64,000 nucleotides of DNA from JACMLD01 sp044227095. Its GTDB lineage: Bacteria > Bacteroidota > Bacteroidia > Chitinophagales > Chitinophagaceae. Shown piece by piece: positions 37,201-43,336 of this stretch (position 1 is the first letter of the stretch; every line of letters starts with the position of its first letter). The stretch covers positions 2,728,001-2,792,000 of the forward strand of contig JBGAFV010000001.1 of assembly GCA_044227095.1 (NCBI GenBank), in the 5' to 3' direction. A program made the position numbers and the translations under genes. The notes beneath the pieces are model-generated. The model did no database searches. It saw only the letters and a program-made list of their open reading frames with translations, and had not been told where the DNA came from.

Positions 37201-37536
37201 AAGAATAGATTTGGACGGCTCATTAATTGTTTTTATTTCTTCTTCTAGTGTAACAATGCTTTTTATATCTGCATTTTCTTCTTTTATTTCTTCCAGGCTC
37301 ATTTTATAGATAAAAGCTTTTATAAACTGTGCGTCCTGTTTTTCTTTTTTTGCAACCGTATAAATTTTATTTACTTCCTGCAAGGCCGATTGTGTAAGGC
37401 CTTTTTTTGTGACGAGCGAATCAACTTTTTTCCAGAGGGCATTATAGTTTGTCATTTTTTGTGCTGATAAATAATGGGTACACAGTGATAAGATAATAAT
37501 AGTAAGGAGGTAAACTTTTTTTCTTGCGACTAACAT
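31273..37536 (-). CDS. Giant alpha-2-macroglobulin family protein
   Basis: About 2,087 residues from the ATG at 37536 (ATG at 37542 and GTG at 37602 are also open). A signal peptide ends at LSAQ with no lipobox, so the mature protein is probably periplasmic or surface-exposed. A long helical N-terminal region comes first. The MG2 domain opens with TDRSIYRPGQIVYFKG near residue 640, and the A2M domain (FFPDLKTDTAGNIEFGF, LTKWKFQALAHT) near 1,310. The thioester motif CAEQ (YPYECAEQTFNRYY) lies near 1,520, then an alpha-toroid and a receptor-binding-like end. The family traps proteases through the thioester. Two Gly/Arg-rich insertions encoded by repeat-like DNA lie near residues 1,552 and 1,877. 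No penicillin-binding protein 1c partner is adjacent. Confidence 0.9.
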   Translation of the reverse strand: MLVARKKVYLLTIIILSLCTHYLSAQKMTNYNALWKKVDSLVTKKGLTQSALQEVNKIYTVAKKEKQDAQFIKAFIYKMSLEEIKEENADIKSIVTLEEEIKTINEPSKSILQSILAEKYRTYKQNNSFQLRDRSKTVNFKKEDIATWGIDDLNKKISDLFLASLKDEKLLQETKLDGFDPIIIKGNARNLRPTLYDLLANRALDYFKSGERYLTQPAYVFEIKDGNYFSPASDFIKHSITSKDSASLYLKALHIYQKLLAFHLKDEKPDALIDADIDRLQFVQQNGVMEDKDLLYEKALVNITTKYPNRPAVAQAYYLVAQLHANKASNYEPLKYSDKDPFSPKGEYIIAANICKQVITQKEESEGKTNCINLLQQIERKELNLTTEKVNLPQQAFRTLVSYRNFSKLYFRLALLSDELKAKFANRYDDKYWNDLVALRPLKSWDQTLPETNDYQKHSTEIKVDALPVGQYILLASTNADFSFDKNPLAVQYFYVSGISYINNENEYFVLNRETGKPLSGATVQTWWIAYDYNSRTNKKVKGEKQTVDKNGYLRLTKNIPNKQGSLQLEITNENDKLFMDDQQYVYYREQNEDKEPTNAMDYEKNKALIYIFTDRSIYRPGQIVYFKGIAITKDFTTKKVKVIAGKKSKIFLRNANGEELDSLELKTNEYGSYSGKFVLPQGILNGLFSLMDEDITLEGNNSFSVEEYKRPKFSVEYESVKGSYKVNDSISITGFAKAYAGNNIDGASVKYRVQRVARFIYPWLYWKWGYPQASNMEISNGVVTTDAEGKFKITFKAIPDVTINKELEPIFDYTVTADVTDINGETRSGETTVPVGYKALQVNISLADGETIATDSLKNISISTKNIAGTPEPALVIISISKLIAPDRLIRKRYWQQPDQFVMSKEEFIKNFPNDEYTNESDYHSWEKEKAAFTKTDSSNSKFQITNLKLTEGWYAIEAVTKDKYGSEVKDIKYVQLFNEKSNALPSTSYTWSSQKNNTVEPGGFSTITIGSSVNDVFLIQAIEKEKGYSSTPKSVDKPLTQYSFINLNGKQSFSFPITEADRGGFGVYHFFVKNNRFYSMSNEVNVPWTNKELQISYETFRDKTLPGSQEKWKLKISGYKGEKLAAEMLASMYDASLDQFKRHSWNTPNIFDSYNKINNWKDNNCFNQIQSQEKYWNEDSKSFDKSYDELINENINHLYYDKRSKVYYNMAVVNKDGTKDEGIVAPPIRAMAKGDPLIKQVPDWAKDPTGATLKDITISENSIQTEMFVHAEKMKKNISSDIPVQIRKNFSETAFFFPDLKTDTAGNIEFGFTIPEALTKWKFQALAHTKDLAFGYSSNSVVTQKPLMVQPNTPRFLREGDKMELSAKIVNLTDKELTGTVQLDLSNTATNVAVDGWFRNMYPTQYFTAAAGQSTVVKFTIDVPYQYNSAVSYRFVAKAGDNSDGEEASLPVLTNSMLVTESMPLPMRGNTAKNFKFEKLLQSGNSETLQQHALTVEFTTNPSWYAVQALPYLMEYPYECAEQTFNRYYANAVATKIANATPRLKEIFERWASPLYASGRGAGGEADTAALLSNLQKNPELKAVLLEETPWVMEAKNEAQQKKNIALLFDMMKMSAALSSSFEKLKQLQSENGGFVWFKGGPDDRYMTQYIITGLGHLAKLGALNAEQQKSWSTISTNAIKYLDQRIKEDYDYLVKHKADLTKNNLSYIQIQYLYMRSFFSYIIPGASAFTAINYYRKQSQQFWLQQNRYMQGMIALSLFRSGDIKTAGDILKSLKQNAIVNEETGMYWKENTGGYYWHQAPVETQSLLIEAFSEISKDTKKVDDLKTWLLKQKQTQSWKTTKATADACYALLIQGSDWLNSTPTVEIKLGDKTISSPVGGGRKGAETGTGYFKQTIAGPFVKPAMGEISVKIANAADKTNSQPAWGAVYWQYFEHLDKITPASTPLKLNKQLFVEKNTDKGPVLEPILENAYLKVGDKIKVRIELRVDRDMEYVHIKDMRASCMEPVNVLSGYKWQDGLGYYESTKDASTNFFFGWLPKGTYVFEYPLFVTHAGNFSNGVTSIQCMYAPEFSSHSEGVRVNVEQ
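31871..31908. repeat. Palindromic element inside the alpha-2-macroglobulin gene (site A)
   Basis: CCTCCCC (31886-31892), loop CCAACA-like, GGGGAGG (31898-31904), preceded by CCCCCTTCCGG. It is in frame and encodes SPVGGGRKGAETG. GC-rich against its surroundings. Confidence 0.7.
32836..32880. repeat. Palindromic element inside the alpha-2-macroglobulin gene (site B)
   Basis: CCCCTCT (32847-32853) and AGAGGGG (32865-32871) around CCCTGAAGCGT, with CACCTCCGG in front. In frame; encodes ASPLYASGRGAGGEAD just after the thioester helix. Shares the CCGG + CCTC/CCCC layout with site A. Confidence 0.75.
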
Positions 37537-37620
37537 GTTCATCAAGTTTTTAATAAAGGTAATAAAGTTGGCTATGGGATGCCGTAGTATTGGACATTGC
37601 ACAAACGGGATCTGTTGTTT

Positions 37621-37641
37621 CTTGTTAAAGTGTTTAACAAG
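37621..37641. other. Palindrome CTTGTTAAA-GTG-TTTAACAAG
   Basis: Perfect 9-bp inverted repeat with a 3-bp centre between the divergent alpha-2-macroglobulin and DUF4476 genes. Geometry suits a dimeric regulator. No T run for termination. Confidence 0.45.
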
Positions 37642-37844
37642 ATAGAATAATATTTCATGAATGTGCAGAAAAACGCAAACATAGGGCTTTACATGCGTTT
37701 ATTTGCGGAGTTGATTTTCAGTTATTTGCATTAACATAGTTTTATAAATCTGTGCTTTTACTTATTAATTGTATGTGCTTCTATTATACAAACCGGTTAA
37801 TGCCGGCAACAAAAAATATACAGCACAATTTAAAATGTACAATT

Positions 37845-38600
37845 ATGAAAAAGATTTCTACTCTTGCTTTTGGTATTTTAATTTCAGCCGCTTCATTTGC
37901 CAATTTTGCCCCCAACCGCTTAACCGTTTCTGCTGAAGGTAATGCTGTAATAAAAGTAACGGTAGATGGCAGCCGTTTTGATCAGCAATCTTTTGACAAT
38001 AATGTAATCTTTGAAAACCTGCAACCTGGTTTTCACGCTGTAAAAGTGTACCAGTTGAATGATAAGCGTTTTGGTTTTTTTGGTCGCAGGCGCGGAGATG
38101 ATTACCGTCTTGTATATACAGCTTCTATAAATATTAAACCATTATTTTCTACTACTATTGAATTGAACCGATTTGGTAATGCAAGGATAAACGAACAGCC
38201 TTTGCGTGGTGGATACGATAAAAGAGATTGGGATGATCGTGGTTATAGAGACAACCGCAATGATGGTTATGATTATAAAAGGGATAATGGTTACAATAAT
38301 AGTTATGGCCGAACAATAAGCAACGAAGATTTCTTTGCTGCACAACGTGTACTGGAACGTGAAAATTTTGATGATGCCCGTTTGTTATACGCTAAACGCC
38401 TGGTAGATCAGAACATGCTTTGTGCAGAACAAGTAAAAGAACTGGCCCGTTTCTTTTCTTTTGATAACAACAGGCTTGATTTTGTGAAGTATGCTTATAG
38501 CAATACAAAAGATAAAGGGAACTTCAGTGTAGTGTGCAATGCTTTTTCTTCCAGCTATGGCAGGGATCAGGTAATGAATTTTATTAAAAGTTGCAGATAA
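37845..38600 (+). CDS. Secreted DUF4476 protein
   Basis: 251 residues from ATG 37845 (MKKISTLAFGILISAASFA, a clear signal peptide). The frame is open upstream to 37752 but the extra residues do not fit a secreted protein. The N-terminal beta domain (LTVSAEGNAVIKVTVDG, NVIFENLQPGFHAVKVYQL) resembles a surface-layer/PEGA-like sandwich. A low-complexity Asp/Arg/Tyr/Asn linker follows (DKRDWDDRGYRDNRNDGYD). The C-terminal helical DUF4476 domain (ISNEDFFAAQRVLERENFDDARLLYAKRLV ... FVKYAYSNTKDKGNF) ends with FIKSCR. Function unknown. A hairpin terminator follows. Confidence 0.85.
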   Translation: MKKISTLAFGILISAASFANFAPNRLTVSAEGNAVIKVTVDGSRFDQQSFDNNVIFENLQPGFHAVKVYQLNDKRFGFFGRRRGDDYRLVYTASINIKPLFSTTIELNRFGNARINEQPLRGGYDKRDWDDRGYRDNRNDGYDYKRDNGYNNSYGRTISNEDFFAAQRVLERENFDDARLLYAKRLVDQNMLCAEQVKELARFFSFDNNRLDFVKYAYSNTKDKGNFSVVCNAFSSSYGRDQVMNFIKSCR

Positions 38601-38623
38601 GGTTTGATATAGGATAAACATGG

Positions 38624-38655
38624 AAGCCCCTCAATTCTTTGAGGGGCTTATTTTT
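38624..38655 (+). terminator. Terminator of the DUF4476 gene
   Basis: AAGCCCCTC (38624-38632) / GAGGGGCTT (38641-38649), loop AATTCTTT, then ATTTTTG. Confidence 0.8.
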
Positions 38656-38697
38656 GTCTGAACCACGATTTGTAAGATTAAAAGGATTGTTAGGAAA
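38655..38697 (+). repeat. Dispersed 'GTCTGAACC' repeat, copy 2
   Basis: GTCTGAACCACGATTTGTAA followed by GATTAAAAGGATTGTTAGGA, directly after the terminator T tail as in copy 1. Confidence 0.75.
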
Positions 38698-38799
38698 AAG
38701 CTGCGAACTGATAGCCGCGAGTTACGAATCTTTTGCTTCGATTGTTTTATAAGTTTGCAACTTATCGTTCTCACATTTACCACATTTTCGCGTTTATCT

Positions 38800-38833
38800 C
38801 ATTATAAAAATCATAACAACCTGCGTTCTATTC
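38800..38833. repeat. 'ATCATAAAAATCAT' repeat, copy 2
   Basis: ATTATAAAAATCATAACAAC, then CTGCGTTCTATT. Partner of the copy at 31180. The wider gap 38601-38973 holds this, two other repeats and two terminators, and no gene. Confidence 0.65.
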
Positions 38834-38849
38834 TTTGCCCTGTGATTAT

Positions 38850-38912
38850 AAAAATGCTGCGCAATGATATATTGTACAAGTGTGCGACGCAAGAATGTTT
38901 AATAGTAGCACA
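38850..38912 (+). repeat. Dispersed GTACAAGTGTGCGACGCAA repeat, copy 2
   Basis: Exact core at 38874-38892, preceded by AAAAATGCTGCGCAATGATA and followed by GAATGTTTAATAGTAGCAC. Confidence 0.85.
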
Positions 38913-38926
38913 ACTGTTTTCTACAT

Positions 38927-38954
38927 AAAAAAAGCCCCAAATAAATTGGGGCTT
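38927..38954 (-). terminator. Terminator of sucD
   Basis: AAGCCCCAA / TTGGGGCTT with loop ATAAA (38932-38954); minus strand continues into seven T residues. 19 bp beyond the sucD stop. Confidence 0.85.
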
Positions 38955-38973
38955 GCATATTTTGTATGAGCTC

Positions 38974-39849
38974 TTATTTTTTACCTAATACCTCGGCCAT
39001 TTTTTTGCCAATGTCTGCAGGGCTTTGCACTACATGTATGCCGCATTCTGTCATGATCTTCATTTTAGCAGCTGCCGTATCATCTGCACCACCAATGATA
39101 GCGCCTGCATGCCCCATTCTTCTTCCTGGAGGAGCGGTTTGCCCGGCAATAAAACCTACAACGGGTTTTTTGCCATTAGCTTTTACCCAATAAGCAGCGT
39201 CTGCTTCCATGCTGCCACCAATTTCACCAATCATAATGATGCCGTCTGTTTCAGGATCATTCATTAATAACTCAACTGCTTCTTTGGTTGGTGTACCAAT
39301 GATTGGGTCTCCGCCAATACCAATAGCAGTTGATATACCCAGCCCGGCTTTAGCAACCTGGTCTGCTGCTTCATAAGTAAGCGTACCGCTTTTAGAAACA
39401 ACGCCTATACGACCTTGTTTAAAAACAAAACCCGGCATAATGCCTACTTTGCATTCGCCGGCAGTAATAACGCCCGGACAGTTAGGACCAATTAATCTTA
39501 CAGGTTTACCCAGCAAATAGTTTTTTGCCTTAACCATATCCTGCACAGGAATACCTTCTGTAATACAAACAATAAGGCCTATGCCAGCTTCTGCTGCTTC
39601 CATAATAGCATCTGTAGCAAAAGCAGGTGGAACAAAGATGATACTTACATTGGCACCTGTTGTTTTTACTGCATCTGCTACAGTGTTAAAAACAGGTTTA
39701 TCGAGGTGCATGCTGGCGCCTTTGCCTGGCGTAACACCACCAACCACATTTGTACCATATTCTATCATTTGTGTAGCGTGAAAACTACCTTCTGTACCAG
39801 TAAAACCCTGAACGATGATTTTAGAGCTCTTGTTAACTAAAACTGCCAT
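38974..39849 (-). CDS. sucD: Succinate-CoA ligase, alpha subunit
   Basis: 291-residue alpha subunit of succinyl-CoA synthetase, the step after 2-oxoglutarate dehydrogenase in the TCA cycle. CoA-binding start VNKSSKIIVQGFTGTEGSFHATQMIEYG, and the phosphorylated His in GRRMGHAGAIIGG near residue 250. GPNCPGVITAGECKVGIMPG is also diagnostic. Normal length. Stands alone: sucC is not adjacent, as is common in Bacteroidota. A TAttTTTG box is upstream. Confidence 0.96.
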   Translation of the reverse strand: MAVLVNKSSKIIVQGFTGTEGSFHATQMIEYGTNVVGGVTPGKGASMHLDKPVFNTVADAVKTTGANVSIIFVPPAFATDAIMEAAEAGIGLIVCITEGIPVQDMVKAKNYLLGKPVRLIGPNCPGVITAGECKVGIMPGFVFKQGRIGVVSKSGTLTYEAADQVAKAGLGISTAIGIGGDPIIGTPTKEAVELLMNDPETDGIIMIGEIGGSMEADAAYWVKANGKKPVVGFIAGQTAPPGRRMGHAGAIIGGADDTAAAKMKIMTECGIHVVQSPADIGKKMAEVLGKK

Positions 39850-39871
39850 GCTGAGTAAATTATATTGTGGG

Positions 39872-39879
39872 CAAAAATA
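39872..39879 (-). promoter_or_regulatory. -7 box (TAttTTTG) for sucD
   Basis: Minus strand TATTTTTG, 22 bp before the ATG. A TTTG at 39903-39906, 23 nt upstream, could serve as the -33 element. Confidence 0.55.
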
Positions 39880-39949
39880 GGGGAAAATGGGAACAAAGAG
39901 AACAAAGAGAAAAGGAGTTGAAGGAGATTTTATATCTATATGTGAATGG

Positions 39950-40115
39950 CTGGTGTCTGATGTAGGATGGTTGATTTTAAGTCTGATATCTGATTTATGG
40001 CTGATGCATGATTTTTTGATGTCTGATTTGCTTTAGCCGCACCATTATAATAAATTTTACAGAACATGACTGTATAAAAGACATCCGCTATCAGACATCA
40101 TAACATCAGACATCT
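39950..40115. repeat. 'GTCTGAT' word repeat with inverse copies
   Basis: GTGTCTGATGTAGG, AAGTCTGATATCTGAT and GATGTCTGATTTG on one side; CTATCAGACATCATAACATC and AGACATC on the other. The two halves are complementary and can fold into a long hairpin between the ABC ATPase stop and sucD. The same word appears at 13968. Confidence 0.7.
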
Positions 40116-41830
40116 CTTTGGGTTTTTGGTATAGCAGCAATCAATCCCTGTGTATAGTTTTCTTTTGGGTGGTGATAGATTTGCTCTGCGGTTCCGGTTT
40201 CAACAATTTTTCCTTTTTGCATTACCATTATGCGGTCGCTGATATAATGTACAACTGAAAGATCATGCGATATGAAAATAATGGTAAACCTGAATTCTTT
40301 TTTAAGATCGTTCAGCAGGTTTAGTACCTGTGCCTGTACACTTACATCCAATGCACTTACACTCTCATCGCACACAACAAATGATGGGTTTAATGCCAAA
40401 GCCCTTGCAATAACAATGCGCTGGCGCTGGCCACCACTGAATTCATGCGGGTATCGGTAAAAATGTTCGGGTTGCAGGCTTACCTTATCCAGCAACTCCA
40501 TCACTTTTTCTTTTCTTTGATGAGATGATGGTAATATTTTGTGAACCTGCAATACTTCTTCTATGGCATTGCCAACGGTAATAGAAGGATTAAGGGCAGA
40601 GTAAGGATCTTGAAAAATAATCTGTATGTCTTTTCTTAGTTTCTGAAGATCTGTGGCTGAGTAGTTAAGCAAATTACTGCCGTTAAATAATATTTCGCCA
40701 TCCGTTGGTTCTATAAGACGGAGCAAAGTTCTTCCCAATGTTGTTTTGCCGCAACCAGATTCTCCTACCAGGCCAAGTGTTTCGCCAGTAAAAACATCAA
40801 AGCTTACATCGTCTACCGCTTTTGTATAATCGAAAATTTTACCCAGAAAATTTCTTTTGCCCGGATACCAAACCTTAAGATTTTTTACTTCAATCAATTT
40901 TTCATGCTGGTCGTTTGTAATAAGCTTACTATTATTTGTAGCGACTGACTCCCGACTCCCAATTATAAACTCCCGACTATCTCTTTCGCCGTTTAAAAAA
41001 TCACTCACTACCGGAAGCCTTTCGCCTTTTGCATGCAATACAGGCCTGCAGGCAAGTAATCCTTTTGTATAAGGGTGCTGCGGATTTTGCATTACCTCTT
41101 GCACTGGTCCTGCTTCCACAATATTTCCCTTGTACATTACTACTACCTTATCTGCAATTTCTGCTACCACACCTAAATCATGCGTAATAAAAATAACGCC
41201 CATTTGTGTTGACTGCTGGAGGTTTTTAATTAAGCGCAGGATTGTTTTTTGTACAGTTACATCAAGTGCGGTAGTGGGTTCATCACATATTAATAATGAT
41301 GGATTGCTGCTTATTGCCATTGCAATCATCACCCTCTGTTTTTGCCCTCCGCTTAATTGGTGCGGGTAACGTTCAAATGTTGCTGAAGGATTTGGGAGTT
41401 GTACTTTTTCAAATAATGCAATGGCTTGCTTTTTGGCTTCAGCTTTCGAAATTTTTGTATGCTGCTGAATAGCTTCTGCTACCTGGTGGCCGCAGGTAAA
41501 AACAGGATTGAGCGATGTCATTGGCTCCTGAAAAATCATTGCAATTTTATTGCCGCGTATTTTTCTTAGTTCTCGGTCGTTCAATTGCAATAGATCTGTT
41601 GGTTGTTGCTCATCACTTTCACTGAAAAAAATATTGCCATTTGTGTAGCGTACTGTTTTGGCAGGAAGCAATTGTAAAATAGAAAGGGCAGTAACAGATT
41701 TGCCAGAACCAGATTCACCTGCAATAGCTACAATTTCTCCGCGGTTTACACTAAGCGAAACATTATAAAGGGCAGTGTTTATGCCCTGTTCTGTTTCAAA
41801 TTGTATGTTTAAATTGTTTATGTGCAGCAT
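40106..41830 (-). CDS. ABC transporter ATPase with two nucleotide-binding domains (oligopeptide type)
   Basis: 574 residues, a fusion of DppD/OppD- and DppF/OppF-like ATPases (YejF/GsiA style). Module 1: Walker A GESGSGKSVTALS near residue 37, signature LSGGQKQRVMIAMA, tail HPYTKGLLACRP. Module 2: Walker A GESGCGKTTLGRT near 355, signature FSGGQRQRIVIARA, tail NYTQGLIAAIP. It powers import of peptides or similar solutes. The inter-domain linker (about residues 280-307) is encoded by intergenic-type repeat DNA. Permeases are not adjacent; the binding lipoprotein at 50168 may belong to the same system. The last ~10 bases overlap a word-repeat block. Confidence 0.92.
   Translation of the reverse strand: MLHINNLNIQFETEQGINTALYNVSLSVNRGEIVAIAGESGSGKSVTALSILQLLPAKTVRYTNGNIFFSESDEQQPTDLLQLNDRELRKIRGNKIAMIFQEPMTSLNPVFTCGHQVAEAIQQHTKISKAEAKKQAIALFEKVQLPNPSATFERYPHQLSGGQKQRVMIAMAISSNPSLLICDEPTTALDVTVQKTILRLIKNLQQSTQMGVIFITHDLGVVAEIADKVVVMYKGNIVEAGPVQEVMQNPQHPYTKGLLACRPVLHAKGERLPVVSDFLNGERDSREFIIGSRESVATNNSKLITNDQHEKLIEVKNLKVWYPGKRNFLGKIFDYTKAVDDVSFDVFTGETLGLVGESGCGKTTLGRTLLRLIEPTDGEILFNGSNLLNYSATDLQKLRKDIQIIFQDPYSALNPSITVGNAIEEVLQVHKILPSSHQRKEKVMELLDKVSLQPEHFYRYPHEFSGGQRQRIVIARALALNPSFVVCDESVSALDVSVQAQVLNLLNDLKKEFRFTIIFISHDLSVVHYISDRIMVMQKGKIVETGTAEQIYHHPKENYTQGLIAAIPKTQRDV
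40908..40990. repeat. 'CTCCCGACT' word repeat inside the ABC ATPase linker
   Basis: GACTCCCGACTCCC and AACTCCCGACTATC lie in frame within the coding region and encode DSREFIIGSRESVATNNSK on the minus strand. The inverse word AGTCGGGAG recurs in the dnaE-trxA gap at 62775. Confidence 0.75.
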
Positions 41831-41833
41831 GAA

Positions 41834-41958
41834 AACAATTTATAGTTCATAGTTTATAGTTCATAGTTTTTTATGCGAAATTCTTGCACTAGATGTTGCT
41901 TTTATAAAAATCAATAAAACTGCAATTAAGGAACTTCGAACTCTGAACTAAGAACTGT
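41834..41958. repeat. 'TAGTTCATAGTT' and 'GAACT' word repeats
   Basis: TATAGTTCATAGTTTATAG continuing TTCATAG near 41842-41866, then GAACTTCGAACTCTGAACTA continuing AGAACTG at 41930-41957. TAGTTC and GAACTA are inverse words, so the ends can pair. Lies between AMP nucleosidase and the ABC ATPase. Confidence 0.6.
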
Positions 41959-41959
41959 G

Positions 41960-42730
41960 CTAGAATCGCAAGTGCCTCACCGTTAATCCACCATTAATCA
42001 GTTGCTTTAACGAATCGATACCAATTTTTATATGGTTTTCTACAAAATTGCCGGTTACTTTTTTATCGCTTTCTTCTGTTTTTACGCCTTCTGGCACCAT
42101 GGGCGAATCGCTTACCAGCAATAATGCGCCTGTAGGTATCTTATTAAAAAAACCTACAGAGAAAATTGTAGCTGTTTCCATATCAATTGCATAAGCCCTG
42201 ATTTTTTGGAGGTATTCTTTAAATACTTCATCATGCTCCCATACACGGCGGTTGGTAGTGTAAACTGTGCCTGTCCAGTAATCTACCTGGTAATCCCGAA
42301 TGGTAGTAGAAATAGCTTTTTGCAGCGCAAATGCGGGAAGGGCGGGAACTTCGGGCGGAAAATAATCGTTAGATGTACCTTCTCCGCGTATAGCTGCTAT
42401 TGGTAAAATAAGATCGCCTATCTTATTGCGTTTTTTTAAACCACCGCATTTACCAAGAAACAATACAGCTTTAGGGCTAATAGCAGTAAGCAGATCCATA
42501 ACTGTTGCAGCTGTGGGACTGCCCATTCCAAAATTTACAATGGTAATATCTCCGGCCGTAGCGCATTGCATAGGTTTGTCCTTGCCAACAACTTCAACGC
42601 TATGCCATTCTGCAAACAACGTAACATAATTACTGAAATTGGTAAGCAGTATGTATTCTCCAAACTGTTCCAGTTTTTGGCCTGTATAACGTGGCAACCA
42701 ATTTTGTACAATTTCTTCTTTTGATTTCAT
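41960..42730 (-). CDS. amn: AMP nucleosidase (short form)
   Basis: 256-residue phosphorylase-fold enzyme splitting AMP to adenine and ribose 5-phosphate. Glycine-rich phosphate loop NFGMGSPTAATVMDLL; LFLGKCGGLKKRNKIGDLILPIAAIRGEGTSNDYFPPEVPA is diagnostic for the AMP nucleosidase group, and YAIDMETATIFSVGFFNKI supplies the ribose-binding MET segment. It lacks the N-terminal regulatory domain of the long E. coli Amn, as usual in Bacteroidota. ATG at 42730. Confidence 0.92.
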   Translation of the reverse strand: MKSKEEIVQNWLPRYTGQKLEQFGEYILLTNFSNYVTLFAEWHSVEVVGKDKPMQCATAGDITIVNFGMGSPTAATVMDLLTAISPKAVLFLGKCGGLKKRNKIGDLILPIAAIRGEGTSNDYFPPEVPALPAFALQKAISTTIRDYQVDYWTGTVYTTNRRVWEHDEVFKEYLQKIRAYAIDMETATIFSVGFFNKIPTGALLLVSDSPMVPEGVKTEESDKKVTGNFVENHIKIGIDSLKQLINGGLTVRHLRF

Positions 42731-42800
42731 ATTATAGATTTGACTTTGTACTTTGTAATGAGCTAAGATACTAAATTGCTATTGCAGAAAGCTTAAGCAT

Positions 42801-43244
42801 ATGATATTCATTAATTATCCGCCGCACCAGTATAAAATACGTGAGCTGCAAAAAAAGAAAGAGGAGATATGGGATGATACCAGGCGCCAGTGGGTAAGCC
42901 TTACCCCCGAAGAATGGGTAAGACAAAATTTTGTACAATACATGGTTCAGCTCTGCAAATATCCCGCTTCTTACATTGCATTAGAAAGAAAGATACAACT
43001 GGGAGATGTAAAAAAACGTTTTGACATACTTGTCTACGACGGTGCTGCTAAACCGTGGTTAATGGTAGAATGCAAAGCAAGAGACGTTCAGATAAATAAA
43101 AAAGTATTAAATCAGTTGCTCAATTACAATATAGCAGTGCCCGTTCCTTATCTTATTATTACAAATGGACACTATTGCTATGGTTATCACCGCGATGGTA
43201 TAGATATAAAAGAGTTAACAGAATTACCGGAATATGCTGGGTAA
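42801..43244 (+). CDS. HsdR N-terminal-like nuclease-fold protein
   Basis: 147 residues with the type I restriction enzyme R N-terminal-like fold (HSDR_N_2 group). The PD-(D/E)xK-type core is RFDILVYDGAAKPWLMVECKA (Asp, then Glu-x-Lys), followed by a QLLNYN helix and PYLIITNGHYCYGYH. WDDTRRQWVSLTPEEWVRQNFVQYM is the conserved start. No helicase or modification subunits are near, so it is not a type I system; stand-alone members are widespread in Bacteroidota and their role is unclear. Convergent with the MBL gene. Confidence 0.83.
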   Translation: MIFINYPPHQYKIRELQKKKEEIWDDTRRQWVSLTPEEWVRQNFVQYMVQLCKYPASYIALERKIQLGDVKKRFDILVYDGAAKPWLMVECKARDVQINKKVLNQLLNYNIAVPVPYLIITNGHYCYGYHRDGIDIKELTELPEYAG

Positions 43245-43249
43245 TTTAA

Positions 43250-43332
43250 TAGCCACGGTGGCACAAAGATCACAAAGTAACACAGGGCAACTCAGTGTTT
43301 CTTTGTGTTCCCGGTGACTCGGTGGTTAGTAT
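43250..43332. repeat. 'CACAAAG' inverted word repeat between convergent genes
   Basis: GCCACGGTGGCACAAAGATC then ACAAAGTAACACAGGG on one side; GTGTTTCTTTGTGTTCCCGG then TGACTCGGTGG on the other, an imperfect inverse. It can fold as a hairpin between two convergent stops, a terminator-like position. Related words occur at 29989-30030. Confidence 0.7.
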
Positions 43333-43336
43333 TTAA

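Noticed and set aside
42801..43244. HsdR-like gene as part of a restriction-modification system.
   Set aside because: No methylase, specificity or helicase gene nearby; stand-alone homologues are common in Bacteroidota.
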